Assembly: GCA_900313005.1 (NCBI GenBank)
Contig: ONZJ01000002.1
Location: forward strand, 1,099,001-1,163,000
DNA: 64,000 nucleotides
Direction: 5' to 3'
Source: Rhodobacteraceae bacterium EL129
GTDB taxonomy: Bacteria; Pseudomonadota; Alphaproteobacteria; Rhodobacterales; Rhodobacteraceae
Shown: positions 46,563 through 56,158 of the stretch, piece by piece
Layout of the letters: every line of letters begins with the position of its first letter
Numbering within the stretch: the stretch's first letter is position 1
Position numbers and translations under genes: made by a program
The notes under the pieces: generated by a model
Databases searched by the model: none
The model's input: only the letters and a program-made list of their open reading frames with translations
What the model was told of the DNA's origin: nothing

Positions 46563-47723
46563 ATGTTCAATGCAGCCATGCAATTTGATCTAGGCGAAGA
46601 TGTAAATGCGCTGCGCGATATGGTGCATCGCTGGGCGCAGGAGCGGGTGCGCCCGATGGCGGGTGAGATTGACAGCTCCAACAGCTTCCCGAATGAGCTG
46701 TGGACCGAGATGGGTGAGCTGGGTCTATTGGGCATCACCGTGCCTGAGGAATATGGCGGGGCTGGGATGGGGTACCTGGCCCACGTCATCGCGGTAGAGG
46801 AAATCGCACGGGCCAGTGCCTCGGTATCGCTGTCCTATGGCGCGCACTCCAACCTTTGCGTGAACCAGATCAAGCTGAATGGCACCGATGAACAGCGGCA
46901 GAAATACTTGCCGGGCCTGGTGTCAGGTCAGCATGTTGGCGCTTTGGCCATGTCCGAGGCAGGGGCAGGCAGCGATGTGGTGTCGATGAAGCTGCGCGCC
47001 GAGAAACGCAACGATCACTTCCGCCTCACCGGCAACAAATACTGGATCACCAATGGCCCGGATGCCGACACCCTGGTGGTCTATGCCAAAACCGACCCGG
47101 ATGCAGGATCCAAAGGGATCACGGCGTTTCTGATCGAGAAAGACATGGTGGGTTTCTCAACCTCTCCGCATTTTGACAAGCTGGGGATGCGCGGCTCGAA
47201 CACCGCCGAGCTGATCTTTGACGATGTCGAGGTGCCTTTTGAAAACATCCTCGGCGAAGAGGGTAAGGGCGTGCGCGTGCTGATGTCTGGGCTCGATTAC
47301 GAACGTGTGGTTCTGGCCGGCATCGGCCCCGGGATCATGGCGGACTGCATGGACGAGGTGATGCCTTACATGGTCGAGCGGAAACAATTCGGCACTTCGA
47401 TCGGTTCCTTTCAACTGATGCAGGGTAAGATCGCCGATATGTACACCGCGATGAATTCCGCGCGGGCCTATGTCTATGAGGTTGCCAAAGCCTGTGACCG
47501 CGGAGATGTCACCCGTCAGGATGCCGCTGCTTGCTGTCTATACGCCTCCGAGCAGGCGATGGTGCAGGCCCATCAGGCCGTACAAGCCATGGGCGGGGCG
47601 GGGTTCTTGCAAGACGCGCCTGTGGCACGGCTGTTCCGCGATGCCAAGCTGATGGAAATAGGGGCCGGCACATCGGAAATCCGGCGTATGCTGGTGGGAC
47701 GTGAACTTATGGGAGCGATGTGA
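46563..47723 (+). CDS. ivd: Isovaleryl-CoA dehydrogenase
   Basis: This acyl-CoA dehydrogenase oxidises isovaleryl-CoA to 3-methylcrotonyl-CoA, the first committed step of leucine catabolism. The 386 residues include [34 protein letters not shown] and the C-terminal [35 protein letters not shown] places a Glu where isovaleryl-CoA dehydrogenases have their catalytic base, which supports the specific assignment along with the mcc genes. CTCGGAGACC precedes ATG 46563. Confidence 0.95.
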   Translation: MFNAAMQFDLGEDVNALRDMVHRWAQERVRPMAGEIDSSNSFPNELWTEMGELGLLGITVPEEYGGAGMGYLAHVIAVEEIARASASVSLSYGAHSNLCVNQIKLNGTDEQRQKYLPGLVSGQHVGALAMSEAGAGSDVVSMKLRAEKRNDHFRLTGNKYWITNGPDADTLVVYAKTDPDAGSKGITAFLIEKDMVGFSTSPHFDKLGMRGSNTAELIFDDVEVPFENILGEEGKGVRVLMSGLDYERVVLAGIGPGIMADCMDEVMPYMVERKQFGTSIGSFQLMQGKIADMYTAMNSARAYVYEVAKACDRGDVTRQDAAACCLYASEQAMVQAHQAVQAMGGAGFLQDAPVARLFRDAKLMEIGAGTSEIRRMLVGRELMGAM

Positions 47724-48121
47724 TGAAAACCTGTCTAACGCTTGCCGCCGTCCTTGCCTTTGCCTCACCGGCTTTGGCCCAGACCAAATCTGCTGATGAG
47801 GGGGACGCCTATGCGCCCTATGTCTCCGGTGCGCTTAGCTGTATGGCTACTACGCCGGGGGACGCCACGGCGCAGGACGCATGTATCGTGGCTGCGGTGG
47901 AAGAGTGCCAGATGAAAGCCGGGGTGTATGAGGCTTGTCTGAACGCCCTGCGGGACGGCTTTGATGCCGCGATCAAACGGGTCGATGCCGAAGAGCTGAA
48001 GATCTGCGATGGCAATCTGGACAGCGCCTGTGCGACCGTATTGCGAGGCCATGCTTTGATCCGCTCGGGACAGGGGCTTGATGCTGTAGGCTGGACCCGC
48101 GCGCTGACTGGGGCCGAGTGA
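47723..48121 (+). CDS. Exported cysteine-containing protein, unknown function
   Basis: ATG 47723 overlaps the ivd TGA (TGATG). The 132-residue product has a Sec signal ending at ALA (about residue 19) and six cysteines in the mature part, enough for three disulfides. I do not recognise a family; it has some similarity in style to the next gene (exported, short helices, paired Cys). Position inside the leucine operon is unexplained. Confidence 0.7.
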   Translation: MKTCLTLAAVLAFASPALAQTKSADEGDAYAPYVSGALSCMATTPGDATAQDACIVAAVEECQMKAGVYEACLNALRDGFDAAIKRVDAEELKICDGNLDSACATVLRGHALIRSGQGLDAVGWTRALTGAE

Positions 48122-48122
48122 T

Positions 48123-48596
48123 ATGCGCGTTGCTGCCCTCTTGTGTGTTGTCATGCCTCTTACGGTTCAGGCCCAATCGCTCAGTTTTGATGCCGCGCCA
48201 ACGGCGACCTGTGTGGCACAAGGCGGCAAGGAACAGTGCATTGGACGGGCCGCAAACGCCTGCATGGAAACCTCGGAAGGGGGATATTCCACCAACGGCA
48301 TGTCCGGGTGCACGGATTTTGAGCTGGAATGGTGGGATATACGCCTGAACGCGATATACAAGCAGACCCGCAATCGACTGGCCGAACAGGATGCAGAATC
48401 GCCCGCCTATGCGCCGCCACAGGTTGACGCCCTCAAGGCCATGCAGCGCGCCTGGATCCCGTTTCGGGATGCCAAATGCGACTATGTGGCAACCGAATGG
48501 ATGGGCGGCAGCGGGGCGGGGCCTGCAACACTGTGGTGTCTGATGGACGAAACCGCGCGTCAGGCGCTCTACCTCGAATCGCGGGGGCAGAACTGA
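48123..48596 (+). CDS. Exported DUF1311/LprI-like protein
   Basis: The 157-residue protein has a signal peptide ending VQAQS (about residue 18) and the DUF1311 pattern: a first Cys (SGCTDFELEWWDIRLN), then LKAMQRAWIPFRDAKCDY and LWCLMDETARQALYL. DUF1311 includes the lysozyme inhibitor LprI, but most members are uncharacterised. It begins one base after the preceding stop and precedes the acyl-CoA synthetase gene by three bases, so it is firmly within the operon. Confidence 0.8.
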   Translation: MRVAALLCVVMPLTVQAQSLSFDAAPTATCVAQGGKEQCIGRAANACMETSEGGYSTNGMSGCTDFELEWWDIRLNAIYKQTRNRLAEQDAESPAYAPPQVDALKAMQRAWIPFRDAKCDYVATEWMGGSGAGPATLWCLMDETARQALYLESRGQN

Positions 48597-48599
48597 GCC

Positions 48600-50159
48600 A
48601 TGCTGGACCGCACACTGTCATATGATGCCTTGAGCGAGGGGTTCTCGTGGGAGTTGCCCGTGCGGCTGAACATGGCTCATCAGGTGTGCGATCATTGGGC
48701 CGAGGTTGATCCAGAGCGCACGGCGATCATTGACCTGACCGGACCGCGCCGGGATGTGAGCTATGCTGAACTGCGCCGCATGGCGGATGCGCTGGCGCAC
48801 GGTCTGGTGGCGCGTGGTGTTGTTGCAGGCGACCGAGTTGGCGTGCTTCGCTCGCAAAGCCCCTGGTGCGCTGCGGCCCATATTGCCGTCTGGAAAATTG
48901 GCGCAATTTCAATCCCTTTGTTCAAGCTCTTCATGCAAGACGCCCTGACCAGCCGGGTGCGGGATGCAGGGGCGCGTATTGTTGTGACCGACGCTGAGGG
49001 CGTCGATATGTTGCAGCCCCTGTCCGAGGTGGAGGCCCTGGTGCCCGAAGACACCGATCTGCCCGATATGCGATTTGAAACCGCGATGACCACGCCCGAC
49101 ACGCCCGCCTGTCTGATCTATACCAGTGGCACAACCGGCAGTCCCAAGGGGGCGCTGCATGCCCACCGCGTTCTGACGGGGCATATGCCGGGCACGGAAC
49201 TCTTCTGCGGGTTTCTGGGGCAGGAGGGCGATTGCCTCTGGACCCCAGCGGATTGGGCGTGGATTGGCGGGCTCTTCAACATCATGATGCCCGGGCTGGC
49301 GCTGGGCGTGCCTGTGGTGGCGGCGCGTATGGTGAAATTCAATGTTGACGAGTGCTGTAAGATAGTCGTGGAAGCATCTGTTAAAAATGTTTTTTTCCCG
49401 CCAACAGCCCTGCGCATGTTGAAGGTTGAGGATGCCCGCATCGACGGGCTGCGATCTATTGGCAGCGGCGGGGAGCCATTGGGCGCAGAAATGCTGGAAT
49501 GGGGCCGCAGTGCCTTTGGTCTGACCATCAATGAGTTTTATGGGCAAACCGAATGCAATCTGGTGGCCTGTTCTTGCGCCGATCTGTTTGACCCCAAACC
49601 CGGCTGTATCGGCCGGATCGTTCCTGGGCATGAGGTGGCTGTTCTGGATGACGCAGGCCTGCCGACCACGGGCGAGGGCGATGTGGCAGTCAAACGCGGC
49701 TCGGCCTCGATGATGTTGGAATATTGGAACCGCCCAGAACAGACCGCTGAGAAGTTCAAGGGCGATTGGATGCTAACCGGAGATCGTGGCATCTGGGATG
49801 GCGACTATCTGCGCTTCGTGGGCCGAGAGGATGATGTGATCACGTCCGCCGGTTATCGCATTGGTCCGGCCGAAATCGAAGATTGCTTGATGCAGCATGA
49901 GGCCGTGGCCACGGTGGGTGTGGTGGGCAAGCCGGACGCGTTGCGACATGAGATCGTCAAGGCGTATGTGGTTTTGAAACAAGAGTTTTCTGCATCTTCC
50001 TCACTTGAATCTGACTTGCAGAACTTTGTCAAAACCCGACTGTCAAAGTATTCATACCCCCGCGAAATCGGATTTCTGGAGACCTTGCCCATGACCGTCA
50101 CGGGCAAGGTGATCCGCAAGGAGTTGAAAGCGCGCGCAGCGGCCGAGGGCGCAGGATGA
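48600..50159 (+). CDS. AMP-forming acyl-CoA synthetase
   Basis: The 519-residue adenylate-forming enzyme has the P-loop CLIYTSGTTGSPKGALHAH, INEFYGQTECNLVACS, the hinge DGDYLRFVGREDDVITSAGY and the C-terminal catalytic Lys in TVTGKVIRKELK. Its length and sequence style suggest a medium- or branched-chain acid activator related to AcsA/ACSM. In this operon it could activate isovalerate, 3-methylcrotonate or acetoacetate. ATG 48600 lies three bases after the DUF1311 stop. Confidence 0.9.
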   Translation: MLDRTLSYDALSEGFSWELPVRLNMAHQVCDHWAEVDPERTAIIDLTGPRRDVSYAELRRMADALAHGLVARGVVAGDRVGVLRSQSPWCAAAHIAVWKIGAISIPLFKLFMQDALTSRVRDAGARIVVTDAEGVDMLQPLSEVEALVPEDTDLPDMRFETAMTTPDTPACLIYTSGTTGSPKGALHAHRVLTGHMPGTELFCGFLGQEGDCLWTPADWAWIGGLFNIMMPGLALGVPVVAARMVKFNVDECCKIVVEASVKNVFFPPTALRMLKVEDARIDGLRSIGSGGEPLGAEMLEWGRSAFGLTINEFYGQTECNLVACSCADLFDPKPGCIGRIVPGHEVAVLDDAGLPTTGEGDVAVKRGSASMMLEYWNRPEQTAEKFKGDWMLTGDRGIWDGDYLRFVGREDDVITSAGYRIGPAEIEDCLMQHEAVATVGVVGKPDALRHEIVKAYVVLKQEFSASSSLESDLQNFVKTRLSKYSYPREIGFLETLPMTVTGKVIRKELKARAAAEGAG

Positions 50160-50164
50160 CCCCG

Positions 50165-50548
50165 CTAGTTCAAAGACGGCAGAGCCACCACCTGCACCTC
50201 GTCCTGCCACAAAATGGCCCCGGGGTCAGGGCTGCGCAGACGCTGGATCATCACGCCAAGCTCTCCCAGCAGCCACGCCATGTTCAAGGCGTGACCGATG
50301 TGCTCGTGCGCAACCGCCCGAAACCAACACACACCGCTGCGCTCAGCGCGTCGTCCGGGTCGATAGTACAGTCGGTTCGGGGCGTCCAACTGGTCATTGA
50401 ACCAGTTCATTTCGCGGCGCAAGTCACGCATGCGCCAGTCGTCACGCAGATATCGGGCATCATACCAGACGTCATGCGCCGCTTGAAAAACACCTCGCCC
50501 AAGACGCGAATACCGGTCGCGTTCGGTCGATTGGAATCGGATATACAT
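50165..50548 (-). CDS. Conserved-looking hypothetical protein on opposite strand
   Basis: This minus-strand gene inside the leucine cluster encodes 127 residues starting MYIRFQSTERDRYSRLGRGV. It is rich in Arg, Trp and Tyr, has no signal or membrane helix, and ends FVQVVALPSLN-like with EVQVVALPSLN. I recognise no domain. ATG 50548 follows a GGGGAACCCCC sequence. The composition looks like a real small globular protein, and the opposite-strand frame of similar length has no such character. Its stop is five bases from the convergent synthetase stop. Confidence 0.6.
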   Translation of the reverse strand: MYIRFQSTERDRYSRLGRGVFQAAHDVWYDARYLRDDWRMRDLRREMNWFNDQLDAPNRLYYRPGRRAERSGVCWFRAVAHEHIGHALNMAWLLGELGVMIQRLRSPDPGAILWQDEVQVVALPSLN

Positions 50549-50556
50549 GGGGGTTC

Positions 50557-50580
50557 CCCGCGCTGTTCGCGGGCCTTCTT
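50557..50580 (+). terminator. Terminator-like hairpin upstream of the minus-strand gene
   Basis: CCCGCG and CGCGGG form a six-base GC stem with loop CTGTT, followed by CCTTCTTTT on the plus strand. It could end read-through from the ivd-synthetase transcript. On the minus strand it would sit just upstream of the hypothetical gene's ATG. Confidence 0.5.
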
Positions 50581-50757
50581 TTATGGCAGAGAAAAAGCAA
50601 CGGATCACCCGCGTCGGACCAAGCAGTCAGACGGGGTGGGATGGTCAGCTTTTGCGTGCCTTAAAGAAGAGCATTGGAATCGTCCTTTGGATAAGAGCAG
50701 ATCAACTATCATGCCCGCTCAGTCGAAACGAGCCATTGGCGGAAACATAAGATGTGC

Positions 50758-50777
50758 CTGTGGTTCAAAGACCACAG
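50758..50777 (+). other. Leader hairpin before mccB
   Basis: CTGTGGT (50758-50764) and ACCACAG (50771-50777) form an exact seven-base stem with a six-base loop, followed by CGCCTTCTTTCT. It ends 31 bases before the mccB ATG. It may be an attenuator or a weak terminator, but the T-run is interrupted. Confidence 0.4.
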
Positions 50778-50808
50778 CGCCTTCTTTCTCAAAAGACGAG
50801 GTTTTGAA

Positions 50809-52428
50809 ATGAAACTCACCAGCGCAGCTTTGCCCGGCTCCGAGACTTTCAAAGCCAACGAGGCCGCCCACTTGAAAGCGCTGGATGTGGTTCAGGCCGC
50901 AGCACATCAGGCCGCGGCAGGCGGGGGCGAAGGACCCCGCGAGCGCCATTTGAGCCGCGGCAAGATGTTGCCGCGGGACCGGGTGGCGAACTTGCTGGAC
51001 CCCGGATCGCCCTTTCTGGAGGTTGGAGCCACTGCGGCACATGGGCTGTATGGCGGGGCCGCTCCTTGTGCGGGCGTGATCGCCGGAGTGGGCCGTGTCA
51101 TGGGACGGGACTGCATGATCCTGTGCAATGATGCCACCGTCAAAGGTGGTACCTATTATCCGATGACGGTCAAAAAACACCTCCGCGCGCAAGAGATTGC
51201 CGAGGAATGCCATCTGCCCTGCATCTATCTGGTCGACAGTGGGGGCGCGAACCTGCCCAACCAAGATGAGGTCTTTCCGGACCGCGATCACTTTGGCCGG
51301 ATTTTCTACAATCAGGCGCGGATGAGCGCCAAGGGCATCCCGCAGATCGCGGTGGTTATGGGGTCTTGCACCGCTGGTGGGGCCTATGTGCCGGCCATGT
51401 CGGATGTGACGATTATCGTGAAAGAGCAGGGGACGATCTTTCTGGCCGGGCCCCCTCTGGTGAAGGCAGCAACGGGGGAGGAGGTCACCTCGGAAGATCT
51501 GGGCGGCGGCGATGTGCATACGCGCCTGTCCGGTGTGGCCGATTATCTGGCCGAGGACGATGACCATGCTCTGGCCCTGGCGAGGCGCGCCGTGGGGCAT
51601 TTGAACGGTGCCGGGCTGAAGCCCGGCCTACGATCAGATGTGCAGTTTGAGACGCCAGAAGCGCCAGCCTATGATCCGGCGGACCTGTTGGGCGTTGTAC
51701 CGGCTGACCTGCGCACGCCCTATGACATCCGCGAAGTGATTGCCCGTTTGGTGGACGGCTCGCGGTTTGACGAATTCAAGGCGCGCTTTGGCGAAACACT
51801 GGTGACAGGATTTGCCCATGTAAACGGCTGCCCGGTAGGGATCGTCGCCAACAACGGCGTATTGTTTTCCGAGGCCGCCCAGAAGGGCGCGCATTTCATT
51901 GAGCTGTGCAGTCAGCGCAAGACACCGCTGGTGTTCCTACAAAACATCACCGGGTTCATGGTGGGGCGCCGTTACGAAAACGAAGGCATCGCACGCCATG
52001 GGGCCAAGATGGTGACCGCTGTGGCCTCGACCTCGGTGCCCAAGATCACCATGTTGGTGGGCGGCTCGTTTGGGGCAGGGAACTATGGCATGGCAGGGCG
52101 TGCCTATCAGCCGCGGTTCCTGTGGACCTGGCCCAACAGCCGGATCAGCGTGATGGGCGGTGAACAGGCGGCCGGTGTTTTGGCCACTGTCAAACGCGAT
52201 GCCATTGAGCGCAAAGGGGGCAGTTGGTCAGCAGAGGAAGAGGCCGCCTTCAAACAACCCACCATTGATATGTTCGAGGAACAGTCGCACCCGCTTTATG
52301 CAAGTGCACGGCTGTGGGATGACGGCATTATTGATCCGCGCAAAAGCCGCGATGTGCTGTCGCTCAGCCTACGAGCGGCCTTGAATGCCCCGATCGAGGA
52401 GACCCGCTTTGGCGTGTTCCGGATGTGA
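50809..52428 (+). CDS. mccB: Methylcrotonyl-CoA carboxylase carboxyltransferase (beta) subunit
   Basis: The beta subunit moves CO2 from biotin to 3-methylcrotonyl-CoA, giving 3-methylglutaconyl-CoA. The 539 residues contain the crotonase-type carboxyltransferase halves with [35 protein letters not shown] and, in the C-terminal half, [17 protein letters not shown] and [21 protein letters not shown] 50809 ([10 protein letters not shown]) is preferred over an upstream in-frame ATG at 50752 that would add unlike residues; ACGAGG lies eight bases before. It pairs with mccA, three genes downstream. Confidence 0.95.
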   Translation: MKLTSAALPGSETFKANEAAHLKALDVVQAAAHQAAAGGGEGPRERHLSRGKMLPRDRVANLLDPGSPFLEVGATAAHGLYGGAAPCAGVIAGVGRVMGRDCMILCNDATVKGGTYYPMTVKKHLRAQEIAEECHLPCIYLVDSGGANLPNQDEVFPDRDHFGRIFYNQARMSAKGIPQIAVVMGSCTAGGAYVPAMSDVTIIVKEQGTIFLAGPPLVKAATGEEVTSEDLGGGDVHTRLSGVADYLAEDDDHALALARRAVGHLNGAGLKPGLRSDVQFETPEAPAYDPADLLGVVPADLRTPYDIREVIARLVDGSRFDEFKARFGETLVTGFAHVNGCPVGIVANNGVLFSEAAQKGAHFIELCSQRKTPLVFLQNITGFMVGRRYENEGIARHGAKMVTAVASTSVPKITMLVGGSFGAGNYGMAGRAYQPRFLWTWPNSRISVMGGEQAAGVLATVKRDAIERKGGSWSAEEEAAFKQPTIDMFEEQSHPLYASARLWDDGIIDPRKSRDVLSLSLRAALNAPIEETRFGVFRM

Positions 52429-52883
52429 TGCGGCGCTTTGCCCAGCTGATTGCCAAGGTGCTGGTGATCACCGCGCTCAGTATGGCGACGTGGTTGTTCA
52501 TCGTGCGCAACTCCGACAAAATGGCGCAGGGGCCAGAGGCGTGCAAAGTGGGCTATGTCTACGATGGGGATACCATTGCTATGCGCTGTAACGGACGCCC
52601 CGAGGTGACAGCCCGCCTGCAAGGATTTGACACGCCCGAAACGAAGGAGCCGGGCTGTGATGCCGAACTGGCGCATGGGTCGCTGGCCACCGATCGTTTG
52701 CGTCAGTTGGTGAAGTCGGGTCCGGTCGAAATTCGCCGCACCGGGCGTGACAAATACAACCGGCCACTGATCCGCCTGAGCATCAATGGCGAGGATGTGG
52801 GCGACACGCTGATCCGCGAAGGTCTGGCTGTGGCATACCGCGGAGGGGCCCGGATCAATTGGTGTAAGAGGCTGACGCAATGA
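52428..52883 (+). CDS. Thermonuclease (SNase)-like protein, membrane anchored
   Basis: The 151-residue protein has an N-terminal hydrophobic segment (about 8-26) acting as a signal or anchor, then an SNase fold: VYDGDTIAMRC, ARLQGFDTPETKEPGC with the catalytic Arg and Glu, and the second Arg in RDKYNRPLIRL. This suggests a periplasmic nuclease. The ATG shares a base with the mccB stop (TGATG). Why a nuclease would be translated with leucine genes is unclear. Confidence 0.85.
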   Translation: MRRFAQLIAKVLVITALSMATWLFIVRNSDKMAQGPEACKVGYVYDGDTIAMRCNGRPEVTARLQGFDTPETKEPGCDAELAHGSLATDRLRQLVKSGPVEIRRTGRDKYNRPLIRLSINGEDVGDTLIREGLAVAYRGGARINWCKRLTQ

Positions 52884-53551
52884 CGAAATCGACAAAAGGC
52901 ATTACGGATTGGATCTCAGGGATTTCGATGCCCTCTCTCATGCGTGAAGTGGAGATCCCGGTTTATCTGATCCACAACAGTCCGGATCCGGATGATTACT
53001 TTTTCCTCTTTGACTTCGAAGAATTTGTTGACCGTTCATCCAAAGGGGTCTTTGTGCGCCCGGTTTTGAGGATATATGCTGGCCGCGATGACTTTAGCCG
53101 CACGCAGTTCGCACGGGATTTTCGTGCGGTGTTTGCCAGCGAATTCGACAAGATGCGAAGCGATTTGGCGCAGTCCAAAGGCAAACGTGGGTGGCTGGAC
53201 TGGAACTTTGGTATCGGCTTCGCTTCGGATCTGGTGGGCAGTCTGGTCGCCAATCTGGTTTTGGCCATCGCTTTGTCCGTCGGCAAAAAGCTGATTGGCG
53301 AAATTTCCCTTCCCCGATTTTTGAAAAGCAAATCTGCCGAAGCAAAGCTGGCGGATGAAATAGACCGGACAAAGACATTGGTGGAAACCACGCTTGAGCG
53401 AATTGAAATCACATTGCATCGCGAATTGTACGACCATGCGTATCGGGATGGGCCGATGGGTAAAATCAGTGGGTTGGACCGCGAGGCCTGGCCTTTGCCC
53501 AACTATGTCCGCTCCCATCTGCAGCAGGGCAAAAGCGGTGCATGGTGGTAA
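52880..53551 (+). CDS. Hypothetical protein with one central hydrophobic segment
   Basis: The 223-residue protein overlaps the nuclease gene by four bases (ATGA). It has a mixed N-terminal half with acidic-aromatic stretch PDPDDYFFLFDFEEFVD, a hydrophobic segment at about 114-136 (DLVGSLVANLVLAIALSVG) and a charged helical C-terminal region likely forming a coiled coil (about 150-185). No known family is recognised. It lies between the nuclease gene and mccA, 13 bases before the mccA ATG. Confidence 0.65.
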   Translation: MTKSTKGITDWISGISMPSLMREVEIPVYLIHNSPDPDDYFFLFDFEEFVDRSSKGVFVRPVLRIYAGRDDFSRTQFARDFRAVFASEFDKMRSDLAQSKGKRGWLDWNFGIGFASDLVGSLVANLVLAIALSVGKKLIGEISLPRFLKSKSAEAKLADEIDRTKTLVETTLERIEITLHRELYDHAYRDGPMGKISGLDREAWPLPNYVRSHLQQGKSGAWW

Positions 53552-53564
53552 GGAGACGAGACAT

Positions 53565-55514
53565 ATGTTTGACAAAATCCTGATGGCCAACCGGGGCGAG
53601 ATTGCAGCCCGCGTGTTCGACACGGCGCGCGCCATGGGCGTGCGCACCGTCGCTGTTTACTCTGACGCTGACCGGGCTGCGCGTCATGTGGCGATGGCAG
53701 ATGAGGCCGTGCATATTGGCGGGCCTGTCCCGGCGGACAGCTATCTGCGCGGAGATGTGATCATTCAGACGGCGCTGGACACGGGCGCGCAGGCCATACA
53801 TCCGGGCTATGGGTTCCTGTCGGAAAACCCCGACTTTGTGGAAGCGGTCGAGGCAGCAGGGCTGACTTTCATCGGCCCCTCTGCGGATGCGATCCGCGCC
53901 ATGGGTCTCAAGGACGCCGCCAAGGCGCTGATGGAGACAGCAGGCGTGCCCGTGGTGCCCGGCTATCACGGCGCGGATCAGGACGATGACCTGCTGGCAG
54001 ATGAGGCCGCCAAGATCGGCTACCCGGTGCTGATCAAGGCCGTGGCAGGCGGTGGCGGCAAGGGCATGCGTCTGGTTGAGGGCGCCAAGGATTTCGTCGA
54101 AGCTCTGGCCTCTGCGCGCGGCGAGGCGAAGACCGCCTTTGGCAACGACGCCGTGCTGATTGAGAAATACATCCAGATGCCCCGCCATATCGAATTGCAG
54201 GTCTTTGGCGATGGCACCCGCGCAGTGCATCTGTTCGAGCGCGACTGCTCTTTGCAACGTCGCCACCAGAAGGTGATCGAAGAAGCACCTGCGCCGGGCA
54301 TGACGGATGCCATGCGTGCGGCGATGGGCGATGCGGCTGTGCGCGCGGCTGAGGCGATTGGCTACAAAGGGGCAGGGACGGTTGAATTTATCGTGGATGG
54401 CTCGGACGGGCTGCGCCCGGATGGATTCTGGTTCATGGAGATGAACACACGTTTGCAGGTGGAACACCCGGTGACCGAAGCCATCACAGGCGTTGATCTG
54501 GTCGAATGGCAGCTGCGCGTGGCGAGCGGCGAAGCCTTACCCAAGTGCCAGGAGGAGCTGAGCATCACAGGCCACGCCTTTGAAGCCCGGCTCTACGCCG
54601 AGGATGTACCAAAGGGCTTCTTGCCCGCCACAGGTACACTGACCCATCTGAAGTTTCCCGACGGTGCACGTGCGGACACCGGGGTGCGGGCCGACGATGA
54701 GATCAGCCCGCATTATGACCCGATGATATCCAAGCTGATCACCCACGGGCCGACCCGCGCGGTGGCCCTGCGCAAGCTGGCCACGGCCTTGGGGGAGTGC
54801 GAGGTGGCGGGCACTGTCACCAACCTCGCGTTTCTGGGGGCCTTAGCCCAGCACGAGAGTTTTGCACGCGGAGATGTGGATACGGGTCTGATCGCGCGAC
54901 ATCTGGACGATCTGGTACAGGCTCCGGAAGTGACCGCCGAGGCGGCGGCCATGGCTGCCATGGCTGGCCTTGGAGTGTTGGACGCGGTCGCGTCAGAGAC
55001 GGGCTTTGCGCTTTGGGCCCCCGTGACGCGGCAGGTCAAGATGGTCCGCGAAGATCAGGAGATGATCGCGCAGGTGTCCTCGCTGACAGCGAAGGCCTGC
55101 GATGTTGTTGTGCTGGGCCAGACCGTTGAGGCGCGGCGCGTGGATGGGGCGTGGCAGTTGAACGGTCGCAAAGCGCCATCCGTTGCGATTGCCGGTCAGA
55201 CCGTGACGGTGTTTGAACATTACGGCGTTTCGTTTGACATCGTCGATCCACTTCAGCGCGAGGCAACAGGCGGCGCGGCGGCAGGCGTGATCGAAGCGCC
55301 GATGCCCGGCGTGGTTAAAGCGCTGAACGCCAAACCCGGTATTACGGTGGCCAAAGGGGATCGTTTGGCTGTGCTGGAGGCCATGAAGATGGAACACTCC
55401 CTCTTGGCCGAGCGCGACGGTGTGGTGGCCGAAGTTCTGGTGGCCGAGGGCGATCAGGTGGCCGCAGGGGCCGCTCTGGTGCGGTTGGAAGATCAGGAGG
55501 ATGCGGCCACATGA
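53565..55514 (+). CDS. mccA: Methylcrotonyl-CoA carboxylase biotin-containing (alpha) subunit
   Basis: This 649-residue protein combines biotin carboxylase and biotin carrier domains. It starts MFDKILMANRGEIAARVFDT, has the ATP-grasp motifs KAVAGGGGKGMRLVEG and FMEMNTRLQVEHPVTEAITG, and ends with the biotinylation motif EAMKMEH, Lys about 608. The substrate assignment follows from mccB, ivd and the HMG-CoA lyase gene; related propionyl-CoA carboxylase is less likely here. AAGGAGACGAGACAT before ATG 53565 is a strong ribosome site; the open frame upstream overlaps the previous gene. Confidence 0.95.
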   Translation: MFDKILMANRGEIAARVFDTARAMGVRTVAVYSDADRAARHVAMADEAVHIGGPVPADSYLRGDVIIQTALDTGAQAIHPGYGFLSENPDFVEAVEAAGLTFIGPSADAIRAMGLKDAAKALMETAGVPVVPGYHGADQDDDLLADEAAKIGYPVLIKAVAGGGGKGMRLVEGAKDFVEALASARGEAKTAFGNDAVLIEKYIQMPRHIELQVFGDGTRAVHLFERDCSLQRRHQKVIEEAPAPGMTDAMRAAMGDAAVRAAEAIGYKGAGTVEFIVDGSDGLRPDGFWFMEMNTRLQVEHPVTEAITGVDLVEWQLRVASGEALPKCQEELSITGHAFEARLYAEDVPKGFLPATGTLTHLKFPDGARADTGVRADDEISPHYDPMISKLITHGPTRAVALRKLATALGECEVAGTVTNLAFLGALAQHESFARGDVDTGLIARHLDDLVQAPEVTAEAAAMAAMAGLGVLDAVASETGFALWAPVTRQVKMVREDQEMIAQVSSLTAKACDVVVLGQTVEARRVDGAWQLNGRKAPSVAIAGQTVTVFEHYGVSFDIVDPLQREATGGAAAGVIEAPMPGVVKALNAKPGITVAKGDRLAVLEAMKMEHSLLAERDGVVAEVLVAEGDQVAAGAALVRLEDQEDAAT

Positions 55515-56158
55515 CCTCGCCCCTTGTCCTGCATGGCTATGCCTATAGCGTCTATACCCGGGCGGTGCGTATGGCCGGGCTGGCCAAGAAAATGACCGTC
55601 GACATCCGCGAGATTGATCCGTTTGATCCTGAGATGCGCAGGTTCAATCCACATCCCTTTGGCCGCGTGCCCGTGTTGGCGCACGGCTCGTTTCAGCTGT
55701 ATGAAACGCGCGCCATTCTGGAGTATCTTGAGGCTCTTGCGCCCACGCCGTCGCTGGTCCCCGCTGACCCGCAATCCGCAGCACGCATGCGGCAGGTGAT
55801 GGGCATTGCCGACAGCTATGTTTATGGGCCGTTGGTGCGTCAGGTGGTGTCACAAGCGTTGTTTGCGCTGCTGGATGGTGCAACGCCGGACCAATTGGTG
55901 ATCACTGAGGGTCTGCAGAACGCGGCGACAGCGATGAAGGTGCTTGAGGAGATTGCCATCGAGGGTAAAGTGCTGAACGGTCAATCACTCAGCCTTGCCG
56001 ACTGCCTGCTCTGGCCGATGTTGGACTATTTTCGTCAGGTGCCTGAAAGTGCCGAGAGCTGGGCACAGTGCAGAGCACTTGAGCGCTGGGCGGCAGGGAT
56101 GGCTGAGCATCCGGTCGCTGTGCAAACGGCGCCGGATTTGGGAGGGTACACCGCATGA
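55511..56158 (+). CDS. Glutathione S-transferase family protein
   Basis: The 215-residue protein shows a GST thioredoxin-like domain starting LVLHGYAYSVYTRAVRMAGL, with cis-Pro and Glu-Ser-like region FGRVPVLAHGSFQLYETRAI, and an all-helical C-terminal domain. The expected N-terminal residue near YSVYTR is Ser or Tyr rather than Cys. Role in leucine breakdown is not obvious; it may detoxify a reactive intermediate. ATG 55511 overlaps mccA by four bases. Confidence 0.87.
   Translation: MTSPLVLHGYAYSVYTRAVRMAGLAKKMTVDIREIDPFDPEMRRFNPHPFGRVPVLAHGSFQLYETRAILEYLEALAPTPSLVPADPQSAARMRQVMGIADSYVYGPLVRQVVSQALFALLDGATPDQLVITEGLQNAATAMKVLEEIAIEGKVLNGQSLSLADCLLWPMLDYFRQVPESAESWAQCRALERWAAGMAEHPVAVQTAPDLGGYTA

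Noticed and set aside
50156..50812. Plus-strand frame of 218 codons between the acyl-CoA synthetase and mccB
   Set aside because: Composition is Ser/Pro/Arg-rich without motifs, and it contains two hairpins; the minus-strand 127-residue frame looks more like a real protein.
52428..52883. SNase-like gene as part of a mobile element or prophage
   Set aside because: It is translationally coupled to mccB and the next gene, base composition matches its surroundings, and no integrase or repeat is nearby.
53466..54467. Open frame of 333 codons antisense to mccA
   Set aside because: His/Arg-rich shadow of the biotin carboxylase domain, without recognisable features.
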